55,361 nt of DNA, from positions 1 to 55,361 of the forward strand of contig CAYQJO010000001.1 of the NCBI GenBank assembly GCA_964417785.1, written 5' to 3'. This DNA is from DAOTUL01 sp034437435. GTDB lineage: Bacteria; Chloroflexota; Anaerolineae; Aggregatilineales; Phototrophicaceae. Below the pieces are notes generated by a model, which was not told where the DNA came from, ran no database searches, and worked only from the letters and a program-made list of their open reading frames with translations. Each line of letters starts with the position of its first letter. The first letter of the stretch is position 1. This document shows, one piece after another, positions 25,760 through 34,266 of the stretch. The position numbers and the translations under genes were made by a program.

Positions 25760-26115
25760 CTGAACAACATACCGTAAAGCAGTACCATGACCAGCAGCCA
25801 CATCAAGCTCAGCGAGAGATCACGATAAAGGCGGTAGCGATCACGCCGCTTTACCATCAGCATTTCGGTCTCACGCATCCGGTAGAGCGCACCAGCAGCC
25901 TGGAAATTATCCGGGTTGACCCGGAGGACGTTTTCCAGGCAGATTTCGCTCTCATCAAATGAACCAACCGCCACCGACATCCATAACCAGGCGTGTTCAA
26001 AGTCATTGTCCTCACGGATCAACTCGCGCAGAATCTCGTAGGCTTCCGGACGGTAACCGACCTCTACCAGTTCAATCGCATCCAGCAACCGGTCAACACG
26101 CGAGTCGCCACTCAT
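25738..26115 (-). CDS. Small TPR-like protein with C-terminal membrane anchor
   Basis: A 125-residue protein. Residues about 8-80 form two TPR-like helical pairs (GYRPEAYEILRELIREDNDFEHAW and SEICLENVLRVNPDNFQAAGAL). Residues about 101-122 are one hydrophobic helix (LSLMWLLVMVLLYGMLFSYGF), which would anchor the domain in the membrane facing the cytoplasm. Its start overlaps the end of the PIG-L deacetylase gene by four bases, so the two form an operon. The function is unknown. Confidence 0.7.
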   Translation of the reverse strand: MSGDSRVDRLLDAIELVEVGYRPEAYEILRELIREDNDFEHAWLWMSVAVGSFDESEICLENVLRVNPDNFQAAGALYRMRETEMLMVKRRDRYRLYRDLSLSLMWLLVMVLLYGMLFSYGFAGA

Positions 26116-26963
26116 CCGGCAGGCTGGCCTTCTTCCAGGTGTACGCCATCAAACAGATCATACTCGTCCACACGATCCGCCACTGGAGCCGGATACACCC
26201 GCGTAAACGGCTGGCGTCCGCGTGTCCACTGGCGCACAAACCGGGCAAATCCTCTCATCCGGCGACCGCCCTGGCTGGCATGGCAGGCGTTGGCCTCATC
26301 CCACGCATCCAGATACGGACGCACATCGACCAGCGTATGCGTCGGCTCGATATTGTCCAGAATCGCAACAATGTCGACATCTTTGTTGCGCCCCATCCGG
26401 CGTGGGTTCTTTCCTTTAAGTAGGGCCGACAACACCCGCGACCGCGCTCGCAGCGGCGGGATGCCGTTGAAATAGAGCTTTTGCGGGCGTTGCGTCACAT
26501 CCACCCTATAAAACGCATCGACGGTGGCCCGCTGGATGGCGATATGGTCTGGATGGCCGTATCCGCCATAACGGTTGAACGTCACCACCACATGCGGCTG
26601 CACCTGCCGGATCACGTCAAATACCCGTTCAGTCACACTTTGTGGATTCGCCTGGTACTGGTGCCACAGGCAGTTGGGATTCTGGTTGGCTTCGCTGCCC
26701 ATCATACCGCTGTCACTGTAACCAAAGGTAAACACCTGCTTCAAACCCAGCCGCTCCGCCGCACAGCGCAGTTCAGCAAGGCGCAGCTCGCGTATCGACT
26801 CATGACCGTTGAGATGCTCCGGTACAACCGTCCCGGCATCGCCATCGGTCGCACAAATCAAATACACCTCAACGCCTTCTTGAACATACCTGGTAATCAG
26901 ACCACCCAGACCGAAACTCTCATCGTCCGGATGGGCAAACGCAATCAGTAATCGTTTTGGCAT
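26112..26963 (-). CDS. PIG-L/LmbE-family deacetylase
   Basis: A 283-residue zinc-dependent N-deacetylase of the GlcNAc-PI deacetylase/MshB/LmbE family. It starts KRLLIAFAHPDDESFG, which holds the AHPDDE zinc motif (His11, Asp13/Asp14), and has the third zinc ligand region GGYGHPDHIAIQRA. Family members act on N-acetylglucosaminyl lipids, mycothiol precursors or chitin-type sugars; the substrate here is unknown. The ATG at 26963 is preceded by GAGGTGAGAG; the longer open frame to 26996 has no such support. The next gene overlaps by four bases. Confidence 0.88.
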   Translation of the reverse strand: MPKRLLIAFAHPDDESFGLGGLITRYVQEGVEVYLICATDGDAGTVVPEHLNGHESIRELRLAELRCAAERLGLKQVFTFGYSDSGMMGSEANQNPNCLWHQYQANPQSVTERVFDVIRQVQPHVVVTFNRYGGYGHPDHIAIQRATVDAFYRVDVTQRPQKLYFNGIPPLRARSRVLSALLKGKNPRRMGRNKDVDIVAILDNIEPTHTLVDVRPYLDAWDEANACHASQGGRRMRGFARFVRQWTRGRQPFTRVYPAPVADRVDEYDLFDGVHLEEGQPAG

Positions 26964-27097
26964 TCTCTCACCTCTTTCGAGTCGATCATAACGCAAAATG
27001 AAGAGACGAAAAATGGCTAATTGAACGCTCCCTGTGCAAGCGCGGGTGACAGACGTATACTCGGCACTTGTTTCAAGCAGTTTGGTTAGAGGGAACT

Positions 27098-28408
27098 ATG
27101 CGTCGTGTGATCCTGCTTTTGTTTATCCTGCTGCTGGCTGCGCCCATTTTGGTCCAGGGCGAGCCGCGCAATCAGGCATTTGTGACCAACACACCACGTC
27201 CGCCAGTGTCATTCGCTACCAACACGCCCGTCGGCCCATCGGCGACGATCACACCATCGGCAACGCCGACCAGTACACCCACCGCGACCCCCACACTGAC
27301 CGCGACATCAACACCGACGGCCACACCCAGCCCGACACCGACTCCCAACGGCCCCTTCATTTATCCTGAAGGTGTCAACCCACTCACCGGGCTGCCCTAT
27401 CCCAACGCCGAGGCGATGGCACGGCGCAACCTGATCGTTAAAATTTCCAACTACCCGCCAGTCGTGCGCCCACAGACCGGGATCAATCTGGCCGATGTGG
27501 TTTATGAGATCGAAGCCGAGGGCGGTGTGACCCGCTTTGCCGCCATCTTCCGCAGCAACGCTCCGGAACGTGTCGGATCAGTCCGTAGCGCCCGTCTGGT
27601 CGATATGGAACTGGTGACGATGTACCGCGCCCTTATCGCTTACTCCGGTACCAGCGAACCCATCCAGAATATGATCCTGGAGGCGGACTGGGTGTATCAG
27701 GCGTTCTCTCCCCTCAAGGGCGACAACTGTGAGAACGCCGGTTTCTGCCGCGATCCACGCCAGCCAGGGATCGACTTTGAGCATACCCTGTTCCTGAACA
27801 CACAGACCCTCTACGATCTCGCCACCCGCCGCAACGTCAACACGGGCTATCAGGCACGCGGATTCGCCTTCAGCGAAGAACCCGCCCCCAGCGACATCGA
27901 CGCCAACGACATTTACATTGAGTGGTACGGTCAGGCCGACGCCCGCTGGCAGTACCAAACGGATACCGATCGCTATGTGCGCTTTACCGATGGCGTGCCA
28001 CACTTTGACGCCGGGGACGGCCAGCAGCTTTGGACCGATAATCTGGTGATTGTGGAGGTACCGCACGTCCGACGTCCCGATCTCTTCCCGCCGGGAGCCA
28101 ACTACGAGTCACTCGGCATCGAACTCTGGGACCAGGGCCGCGCTTATGTGCTGCGCGGCGGCAAAGTCTATCAGGGTTTCTGGCGGCGTCAGAACCAGGA
28201 CCCCGGCAGCGCCCTGCAAGTGATCTATCCCGGCAGTCCGGACCCCATCATGCTAAAACCGGGCCGCACCTGGGTCGCGTTGGTGCGCGGACTCGGCAAT
28301 GTCACGCTCTCGGAGAACTACGCCGACATGCCGGCGACCGCCACCGCTGTCTCGCTGACCGCCACCCCCACCTTTGACCCGGCAGCGATCCCTCCTGCCG
28401 AAGGCTGA
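27098..28408 (+). CDS. Secreted DUF3048 (YerB-like) protein
   Basis: A 436-residue exported protein. Residues 1-21 are a signal peptide (RRVILLLFILLLAAPILVQG), followed by a Thr/Pro/Ser tether of about 55 residues made of repeated TPTxTPTATP units. The DUF3048 N- and C-terminal domains follow: NPLTGLPYPNAEAMARRNLIVKISN, RPQTGINLADVVYEIEAEGG, FRSNAPERVGSVRSARLVD, and a C-terminal GKVYQGFWRRQN...GRTWVALVRG. The family is widespread in Firmicutes and Chloroflexota envelopes, without a firmly known activity. GAGGG precedes the ATG. A clear terminator follows at 28422-28455. Confidence 0.88.
   Translation: MRRVILLLFILLLAAPILVQGEPRNQAFVTNTPRPPVSFATNTPVGPSATITPSATPTSTPTATPTLTATSTPTATPSPTPTPNGPFIYPEGVNPLTGLPYPNAEAMARRNLIVKISNYPPVVRPQTGINLADVVYEIEAEGGVTRFAAIFRSNAPERVGSVRSARLVDMELVTMYRALIAYSGTSEPIQNMILEADWVYQAFSPLKGDNCENAGFCRDPRQPGIDFEHTLFLNTQTLYDLATRRNVNTGYQARGFAFSEEPAPSDIDANDIYIEWYGQADARWQYQTDTDRYVRFTDGVPHFDAGDGQQLWTDNLVIVEVPHVRRPDLFPPGANYESLGIELWDQGRAYVLRGGKVYQGFWRRQNQDPGSALQVIYPGSPDPIMLKPGRTWVALVRGLGNVTLSENYADMPATATAVSLTATPTFDPAAIPPAEG
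27246..27352 (+). repeat. Low-complexity Thr/Pro codon repeat
   Basis: ACC/ACA/CCC-type codons repeat through the linker of the DUF3048 gene, encoding TPT/TAT units. Such linkers are usual for exported proteins in this phylum, and the region can vary in length between strains. Confidence 0.7.
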
Positions 28409-28421
28409 GCGACAGGCACAT

Positions 28422-28455
28422 CTGTACCGGCATTCAAAGTCGGTACAGTTTTTTT
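28422..28455 (+). terminator. Rho-independent terminator after the DUF3048 gene
   Basis: The eight-base stem CTGTACCG (28422-28429) pairs perfectly with CGGTACAG (28441-28448) around an 11-base loop and runs straight into seven T (28449-28455). It ends immediately before the promoter of the next gene. Confidence 0.85.
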
Positions 28456-28456
28456 G

Positions 28457-28465
28457 TGCTATACT
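28457..28465 (+). promoter_or_regulatory. Extended -10 promoter of murF-alr
   Basis: TGC followed by TATACT makes an extended -10 box. Transcription would begin about seven bases after it, which is at or next to the ATG at 28472. No -35 box of quality is seen. The message therefore looks leaderless. Confidence 0.5.
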
Positions 28466-28471
28466 GCCAGC

Positions 28472-31021
28472 ATGATTAGCTTATACGACCTTTTCGACGC
28501 CTCCAGTGGACAGCTTTATGGTGCGCCTGTCGCGCAGATTTTTGAAGATTTTTGTATTGATGCCGACAAAGCCGCCCCCAATCAGATGTTTGTGGTCACG
28601 CGCACCCGGCGCGGGGACACGCACCAGCACATCCGTCAGGCAATTCGGCGCGGCGTGACCGGCGTTCTGTGTGAGCGCCCACCCGATTGTGACACAGATG
28701 GCGTCTCCGTGCTGCTGGTCCAGAATTATGCAACCGCCCTGATGGCCTGGTCGCATTTCGTTCTGGGCAAGTACGGTATCAAGGTCATCGGTGTGGCCGG
28801 TTCGGCAGGCAAGTCCATCTCGGCGACCGCCATTACCCGTGTCCTGCAAACTCGCTATCCTACCCATTTCAGTTTACAGACCGGCACCGGCCAGTTGAGT
28901 GTCCCGCTGGCACTGGCCGGACTCAACGCCAGCCATCGCTTCGTCGTGCTGCGGCTGAGTACACCACAGCCGGGTGAGATGGCCGCTATGATCGAAGCCA
29001 TTCAGCCCGAAGTCGGGGTCCTGATGAATGTCGGCGATCACTACACCGACTGGTTCGACACCTCCGAGCAGTTCGCGGAAGAAATCGGCCTGCTCATCAA
29101 CTATCTTTCACCTAGCGGACTGGCCGTCCTCAACTACGACGACGATCTGGTCCGCGCCATGTCGGATAAAACCCGCGCTGAGGTCAAAACCTTTGGCATG
29201 TCCAGCTTTGGGGCCGATATGACCGCGCTAAACGTCACCATTGCCCACGATGGCACACGCTTCGACCTCCGCATGGGCAGCCAACGCTACATCGATCAAC
29301 ACATTCCGATTTTTGGCCCCTACCATCTCAACAGTGTGATGGCCGCGCTCAGCATCGGGCTGCATTACGGCATTCCCATCGAGACCGGTCTGAACGTGTT
29401 GCAGCAGTTGCAGCCGTTGGCTGGACGAATGAATCTACTGGCAGGCAAAGGTGGATCGCGTCTGGTGGACGACACCTACGGCGCAAACCCCCAATCAACC
29501 CTGGCGGCGCTGGATTGGCTGCAAGCCATCAAAGAGCGCTACCACCGGGTCTTCTTCGTCTTTGGCGATATGCAGTTCCTGGGGCCAAAAAGCAAAATCG
29601 GCCACCGCCATATCGGGCAGCGTGCTGCCGAAGTCGCAGATGTGCTGGTCACACGCGGAGCCGAAGCCGCCATCACCGCCAGAGCCGCCCTCGATCATGG
29701 CATGGACCCGTTCCATGTACATGTTACCTACGCCACCCAGGATACGATTGCGGCCCTCCTCAGCGGCTACGATTTGACCGACGGCGATCTGGTCCTGCTC
29801 AAAGGTGGCCCGGATTCGCGCATGGAACAGGTCACGCAGGCCCTCCTGCACGATCCCGACGACCAGAACCAGTTGGTCCGCACCCATCTCGTCTGGGACG
29901 CCATCACCATCGACCAGCCATCTCGCCTCAGTTGGGTCGAGATCGACACCGAAGCCCTCGCCAGCAACGTGCGTATGCTCAAGTCGGTCGTCGGGGACGA
30001 TGTTACCCTGATGGCGGTCGTCAAATCCGACGCCTACGGTCACGGGGCAGCCGTCGCCGCCCGCACCGCACTCCTCAACGGGGCTGGCTATCTGGGCGTG
30101 TCATCGCTGCAAGAAGCGCTCGATCTGCGCGAGAGCGGCATCACCGCACCCATCCTGGTGATGAACTACACCCCGCCCTATATGGCACGGCAGGCCATCC
30201 AGCACAACATCACCCTGACGCTCTACGATCTCGCCGTCGCCCGTGACTACGACCGGGTAGGCCGTGAACGCGGCGCACCCATCCGTGTCCATGTCAAGAT
30301 CGATACCGGTATGGGCCGCCTGGGACCGCTCCCCGACGACGCGATGGAGTTGTTCCGCCATCTGATCGGCATGCAGCATATCACCATCGAAGGCATTTTC
30401 ACCCATTTCGCCGCCGCCGATGAGGACCCCGACTTCACCAACGAACAGCTTGCCACATTCCGCAATGTCGTCCATCCCATCCAGGCCACAACCGGCTTCA
30501 AGTTCAAGTACATCCATGCCGCCAACAGCGCCGCCACCCTGGCCCATCCCCGCAGCCATTTCAACATGGTCCGCAACGGGCTGGCGATGTATGGCCTGCA
30601 TCCCTCTGAGCAGGTGCGCCTGCCCGATGGATTCCGCCCGGTCATGACCTGGAAGACCGTCATCGCGCAGACCAAAACCCTGCCCGCCGGGCATACCGTC
30701 GGCTATGGCCGCACCTATACCACGTCGGATGCAGAGCGCATTGCCATTCTGCCCGTCGGTTACGCCGATGGTTTCCGCCGTGCGCCCCACAACTGGGGTG
30801 AGGTGCTGGTGCGTGGACAACGCGCACCCTTGATTGGCCGCGTCAGCATGGAGAAATCCGCCATCCGCATCGACCACATCCCCGATGCCACCACCGGCGA
30901 TGAGGTCGTCCTGCTCGGCACCCAGGGCCGCGAGACCATCACAGCCGAAGACATCGCCGCCCAGGTGGGTACCATCAACTACGAGGTCGCCTGCGCCATT
31001 CTGCCCCGCGTCCCCCGGTGA
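28472..31021 (+). CDS. Bifunctional MurF ligase - alanine racemase fusion
   Basis: An 849-residue fusion. Residues about 1-465 are UDP-MurNAc-tripeptide:D-Ala-D-Ala ligase: ATP loop GVAGSAGKS (Thr of the usual GKT replaced by Ser), GPYHLNSVMAALSIG, LVDDTYGANPQSTLAALDWL and FVFGDMQFLG. Residues about 485-849 are alanine racemase: WVEIDTEALASNV, the PLP lysine in AVVKSDAYGHG (about 517), KIDTGMGRLG, NMVRNGLAMYGLHP and VGYGRTY, with PVGYADGFRR. The racemase makes D-Ala; MurF adds D-Ala-D-Ala to the peptidoglycan precursor. The same domain order is known in Bacteroidetes. There is no Shine-Dalgarno site before the ATG and the upstream -10 box is seven bases away. A TTG at 28454 would be longer but falls inside the terminator T-run. 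Confidence 0.93.
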   Translation: MISLYDLFDASSGQLYGAPVAQIFEDFCIDADKAAPNQMFVVTRTRRGDTHQHIRQAIRRGVTGVLCERPPDCDTDGVSVLLVQNYATALMAWSHFVLGKYGIKVIGVAGSAGKSISATAITRVLQTRYPTHFSLQTGTGQLSVPLALAGLNASHRFVVLRLSTPQPGEMAAMIEAIQPEVGVLMNVGDHYTDWFDTSEQFAEEIGLLINYLSPSGLAVLNYDDDLVRAMSDKTRAEVKTFGMSSFGADMTALNVTIAHDGTRFDLRMGSQRYIDQHIPIFGPYHLNSVMAALSIGLHYGIPIETGLNVLQQLQPLAGRMNLLAGKGGSRLVDDTYGANPQSTLAALDWLQAIKERYHRVFFVFGDMQFLGPKSKIGHRHIGQRAAEVADVLVTRGAEAAITARAALDHGMDPFHVHVTYATQDTIAALLSGYDLTDGDLVLLKGGPDSRMEQVTQALLHDPDDQNQLVRTHLVWDAITIDQPSRLSWVEIDTEALASNVRMLKSVVGDDVTLMAVVKSDAYGHGAAVAARTALLNGAGYLGVSSLQEALDLRESGITAPILVMNYTPPYMARQAIQHNITLTLYDLAVARDYDRVGRERGAPIRVHVKIDTGMGRLGPLPDDAMELFRHLIGMQHITIEGIFTHFAAADEDPDFTNEQLATFRNVVHPIQATTGFKFKYIHAANSAATLAHPRSHFNMVRNGLAMYGLHPSEQVRLPDGFRPVMTWKTVIAQTKTLPAGHTVGYGRTYTTSDAERIAILPVGYADGFRRAPHNWGEVLVRGQRAPLIGRVSMEKSAIRIDHIPDATTGDEVVLLGTQGRETITAEDIAAQVGTINYEVACAILPRVPR

Positions 31022-31025
31022 GGTA

Positions 31026-31682
31026 TCATCCCATCAACCCGCGCAAATCCGCCGCGATCACATCCGGGTCCGCCGTAAACGAATACACCCGCACCAACCG
31101 CCCCTGCGGATCGATCAGAAATTTGGTCGCGGTGTGGTCCATCAGATACCCGGCAGCCGACCCGGTGTTCTCGCGTTTGATGTAGGTCAGCCCGAACGCT
31201 TCGCTGATCTCCGCCAGCGCCCCGGCATCGCTCAGACCGATGAAGTCCGGATCATACCGCTCCAGGTACCGGTCCAGTAGGTCCGGCGTATCCCGCTCCG
31301 GGTCCACACTGATGAACAGGAAGGTCACACCCTCAGCGGCCTCGCCCAACTCGCGCTTGACCTGCCGGAAGTCCAGCAGCGTCGCCGGGCAGACATCCGG
31401 GCAGTGCGTGTAGCCGAAGTACGCCAGCACATAATCCCCCGCCAGATCGCCCAGGCTCAGCGGTTCGCCGTTATTCGCCGTCATGGTAAAATCGGGCAGC
31501 GCTTGCGGCGGATCGACCACCGTGCCGCCGCCGTCGTCCACACCGGCAGCAGCCGTTGGCGTCGCTTCTACCGCCTGCTCATCATCGTCCAGCAGCAGGA
31601 ATACGCCGGTAAACACCAGTGCCACCAGCGTCACACCGGCGATGATGTAGAAAATTGCGTTCCCATTTTTTTGTGATTGCAC
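31026..31682 (-). CDS. SCO1/SenC-family copper-binding thioredoxin-like protein
   Basis: A 218-residue membrane-anchored protein. One N-terminal helix (about 11-31) is followed by an acidic Ala/Pro/Thr tether and a thioredoxin-fold domain with the copper motif THCPDVCP (Cys94 and Cys98) and the third ligand His183 in MDHTATKFLIDPQGRLV. SCO proteins deliver copper to the CuA centre of cytochrome c oxidase, which implies aerobic respiration. No oxidase genes are in the window. It lies divergent from queG with a 43-base gap and nearly abuts the convergent murF-alr. Confidence 0.92.
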   Translation of the reverse strand: MQSQKNGNAIFYIIAGVTLVALVFTGVFLLLDDDEQAVEATPTAAAGVDDGGGTVVDPPQALPDFTMTANNGEPLSLGDLAGDYVLAYFGYTHCPDVCPATLLDFRQVKRELGEAAEGVTFLFISVDPERDTPDLLDRYLERYDPDFIGLSDAGALAEISEAFGLTYIKRENTGSAAGYLMDHTATKFLIDPQGRLVRVYSFTADPDVIAADLRGLMG

Positions 31683-31725
31683 GTCAAATCTCGTGGTAAG
31701 CCGTTAATTGTGAAGATTGTAGCAG

Positions 31726-32754
31726 ATGCCCATTAAGCTGCAAGAATTGAAAGACCAGGCGCTCGCTCTCGGTTTCAACTTTGCCGGAGCCATCCCCGCC
31801 CAGCCCGCACCTACCCTGGATGCTTATTTCCGCTGGATCGACGCCGAGATGCACGGCAAGATGGGCTACATGGCCCGTCCTGACCGCCAGGACCGCCGCC
31901 AGGACCTCAACATCATCCTGCCCGGCGTGCAATCAATGATCCTCGTCGGTCTGGATTACCGCACCCTGCCCGTTGACGACGCCATCCTGGACGACCCCGC
32001 ACGCGGACGCTTCGCCACCTATGCCTGGGGACTCGACTATCACGACATCATGACGCCGCGCCTGGAAACGCTGGCGCAGTCGCTCGGAGCCGATCACCGC
32101 GTCTATGTCGATACCGGCGCGATCCTGGAACGCGCCCACGCCCAGCAGGCCGGACTCGGCTTCACCGGCAAGAACACCATGCTCATCCACCCGCGCCGGG
32201 GCAGCTACTTTTTCCTCGGCGAAATCCTGACCACCCTGCAATTCAACACCTACGACCAGCCCGGACGCGAGTCCATGTGCGGCTCCTGCACCCGCTGCCT
32301 GACCGCCTGCCCCACCGACGCCTTCCCCCGGCCCTATGTGCTGGATGCCCGCCGCTGCATCAGCTACCTGACCATCGAGCATAAAGGCGAGATCGACCCT
32401 GACCTGCGCCCGCTCATGGGCAACTGGGTGTACGGCTGCGACATCTGCCAGGATGTGTGTCCCTGGCAGCGCTTCGCCCTCCCGGCCACCGAACCCGCCT
32501 TCTACCCCGACAACCTCATCGACCGCGCCGCCCCACCACTCCTGGACCTGTTGCAACTCGATACCGGCACCTTCCGCCAGCGCTACAAAGGCACCCCCGT
32601 CGAGCGCATCCGGCGGCACCGGCTCGTCCGCAACGCCATCATCGCCGCCGCCAACTGGGGCGACCCCGCCGTCATCCCGGCCCTCACCCGCCTCACCGAC
32701 GACGACCACCCCCTCGTCCGCCACCACGCCGCCTGGGCGCTGAGCCAAATATAA
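31726..32754 (+). CDS. queG: Epoxyqueuosine reductase
   Basis: Cobalamin- and iron-sulfur-dependent enzyme for the last step of queuosine synthesis (epoxyqueuosine to queuosine in tRNA). In 342 residues it shows the start LQELKDQALALGFNFAGA, VDTGAILERAHAQQAGLGFTGKNT, and two [4Fe-4S] motifs: CGSCTRCLTACPTDAF (about 185-200) and CDICQDVCPWQ (about 240-250). A HEAT-like C-terminal tail follows (GDPAVIPALTRLTDDDHPLVRHHAAWAL). Together with tgt at 23835 it indicates a working or formerly working queuosine pathway. A terminator hairpin follows the stop. Confidence 0.94.
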   Translation: MPIKLQELKDQALALGFNFAGAIPAQPAPTLDAYFRWIDAEMHGKMGYMARPDRQDRRQDLNIILPGVQSMILVGLDYRTLPVDDAILDDPARGRFATYAWGLDYHDIMTPRLETLAQSLGADHRVYVDTGAILERAHAQQAGLGFTGKNTMLIHPRRGSYFFLGEILTTLQFNTYDQPGRESMCGSCTRCLTACPTDAFPRPYVLDARRCISYLTIEHKGEIDPDLRPLMGNWVYGCDICQDVCPWQRFALPATEPAFYPDNLIDRAAPPLLDLLQLDTGTFRQRYKGTPVERIRRHRLVRNAIIAAANWGDPAVIPALTRLTDDDHPLVRHHAAWALSQI

Positions 32755-32755
32755 A

Positions 32756-32788
32756 CCGGGACGGTTTGCAGACCGTCCCGGATGATTT
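32756..32788. terminator. Terminator hairpin between convergent queG and gdhA
   Basis: CCGGGACGGT (32756-32765) pairs with ACCGTCCCGG (32772-32781), a perfect ten-base stem with a six-base loop, followed by ATGATTTT. It could end transcripts from both sides; the T run is short. The same hairpin style appears elsewhere in the window (51703-51729, 38677-38696). Confidence 0.65.
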
Positions 32789-32809
32789 TCTGGTGTAGAG
32801 TGGGGCTAA

Positions 32810-34093
32810 TTAGGGGTAAATGCCGCGAATCTGCACCGCTTCCGCCACCCGCTCGATGGCCGCCAGTTGCGCCCCGGTCCGCATATCGACCCCGTGTTCC
32901 TCGGCCTTGTGGCAGGTCAGGTCGTAGCTGCGGATCATGATCCGTTTCAACTGGCGGAAAATCTCTTCCTTCTCCCAGAAGAACGACTGCAAATCCTGAA
33001 CCCACTCGAAGTACGACACCACCACACCACCGGCATTCGCCAGAATGTCCGGCACCACCACGATGCCACGCTCGTTCAGAATGTCGTCAGCACCCGGCGT
33101 GGTCGGACCGTTGGCCCCTTCCAGGACAAATCTGGCCTGGACATTATGCGCGTTGTCGCGGGTGATCTGGCCTTCCATCGCCGCCGGGATCAACACATCG
33201 CAGGGCAGCACCAGCAGTTCTTCATTCGTGACCACATCCACATCCGGGAAATCGACCAGACTACCGCCGCGAGCGACATGGGCGCGGATCGCCGGGATGT
33301 CCAGGCCATGCCGGTTATAAATCCCGCCATTGACGTCGCTGACACCGACCACCCGGTAGCCCTGTTCATGCGCATACGCTGCCGCATTGGAGCCGACATT
33401 GCCGAATCCCTGAATCACAACATCGACATCGGACGGGTTGTTGTAGCCGTTACGCTTCAACGTTTCGATCATGCAGATAATCACGCCCCGTCCGGTTGCG
33501 ACGGTACGCCCTTCACTGCCGCCGATTGCCAGCGGCTTGCCGGTCACAATCGCCGGGACCGAATATCCGACAGTCATGCTGTAAGTATCCATCATCCAGG
33601 CCATAATCTGCGGCGTGGTCCCCATGTCGGGAGCCGGGATGTCCGATAACGGGTTGATGACCGGCACCAACTCCGAGGCAAAACGCCGGGTCAGGCGTTC
33701 CAGTTCCCCCATACTCAATGTACTCGGATCGACCACGACGCCGCCTTTAGCCCCACCATAGGGAAGCTGCATCAAAGCGCACTTCCATGTCATCCACATC
33801 GCCAGCGCCCGCACTTCGTTCAAATCGACATGCAGGCTGTAACGGATACCGCCTTTGGACGGCCCCAGAACCGTGCTGTGATGCACACGGTAGCCGGTGA
33901 ACATTTCCAGGTCGTCATTATCACGGCGGATCGGGAAGTTGACGGTGAATTCACGCTGCGGGTAACGGAGATACTCGATGGTGTCATCCGGGATATTCAG
34001 ATGTTCGACTGCGCGGTCATATTGGGCAAGTGCGGTTTCAAAGGCATCGGGAGGGGAATTACGAACGGTGGACATGCTGAGCGCGGTTGCCAT
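32810..34093 (-). CDS. gdhA: Glutamate dehydrogenase
   Basis: Interconverts glutamate with 2-oxoglutarate and ammonia. A 427-residue Glu/Leu/Phe/Val dehydrogenase: TGYRVHHSTVLGPSKGGIRY, the catalytic region MTWKCALMQLPYGGAKGGV (active Lys in GGAKGG), PAPDMGTTPQIMAWMMD and the nucleotide-binding VVIQGFGNVGSNAAAYAHEQG. The length fits the hexameric type of about 420 residues. AAAGGAG lies nine bases before the ATG. It is a single-gene unit between queG and uvrA, with its own AT-rich promoter region. Confidence 0.95.
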   Translation of the reverse strand: MATALSMSTVRNSPPDAFETALAQYDRAVEHLNIPDDTIEYLRYPQREFTVNFPIRRDNDDLEMFTGYRVHHSTVLGPSKGGIRYSLHVDLNEVRALAMWMTWKCALMQLPYGGAKGGVVVDPSTLSMGELERLTRRFASELVPVINPLSDIPAPDMGTTPQIMAWMMDTYSMTVGYSVPAIVTGKPLAIGGSEGRTVATGRGVIICMIETLKRNGYNNPSDVDVVIQGFGNVGSNAAAYAHEQGYRVVGVSDVNGGIYNRHGLDIPAIRAHVARGGSLVDFPDVDVVTNEELLVLPCDVLIPAAMEGQITRDNAHNVQARFVLEGANGPTTPGADDILNERGIVVVPDILANAGGVVVSYFEWVQDLQSFFWEKEEIFRQLKRIMIRSYDLTCHKAEEHGVDMRTGAQLAAIERVAEAVQIRGIYP

Positions 34094-34110
34094 TCAGCTT
34101 AACTCCTTTC

Positions 34111-34257
34111 AAGCGAAACATTAGTTATTTGATACTTTTGCTCAGTATATAGCATTTTAATTCCGAACAACATAGATAAATGTCACGATTAGGCATAGTG
34201 CATAGCTCCACGAATGATGATCCTGTACACTATGCCCATTCTACAATGGTTTCGCTT
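34111..34257. repeat. Nested inverted repeats in the gdhA upstream region
   Basis: AAGCGAAAC (34111-34119) and GTTTCGCTT (34249-34257) are exact inverted copies bounding most of the gap between gdhA and uvrA. Inside it GGCATAGTG (34192-34200) and CACTATGCC (34228-34236) form a second exact nine-base pair. They could be operator sites or the remnant of a very small mobile repeat. The evidence is the sequence alone. Confidence 0.35.
34144..34149 (-). promoter_or_regulatory. Possible -10 box of gdhA
   Basis: On the minus strand the AT-rich stretch reads TGCTATATACT, giving TATACT or an extended TGC-TATATA. It is about 50 bases upstream of the gdhA ATG. No firm -35 box is present. Confidence 0.25.
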
Positions 34258-34266
34258 AAACGAAGA

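Noticed and set aside
27246..27352. Tandem repeat suggesting a CRISPR or regulatory repeat
   Set aside because: The repeats are in-frame Thr/Pro codons of an exported protein linker, irregular in length, without spacers.
31933..32748. A 271-codon minus-strand open frame opposite queG
   Set aside because: Val/Gly-rich shadow of queG without any domain.
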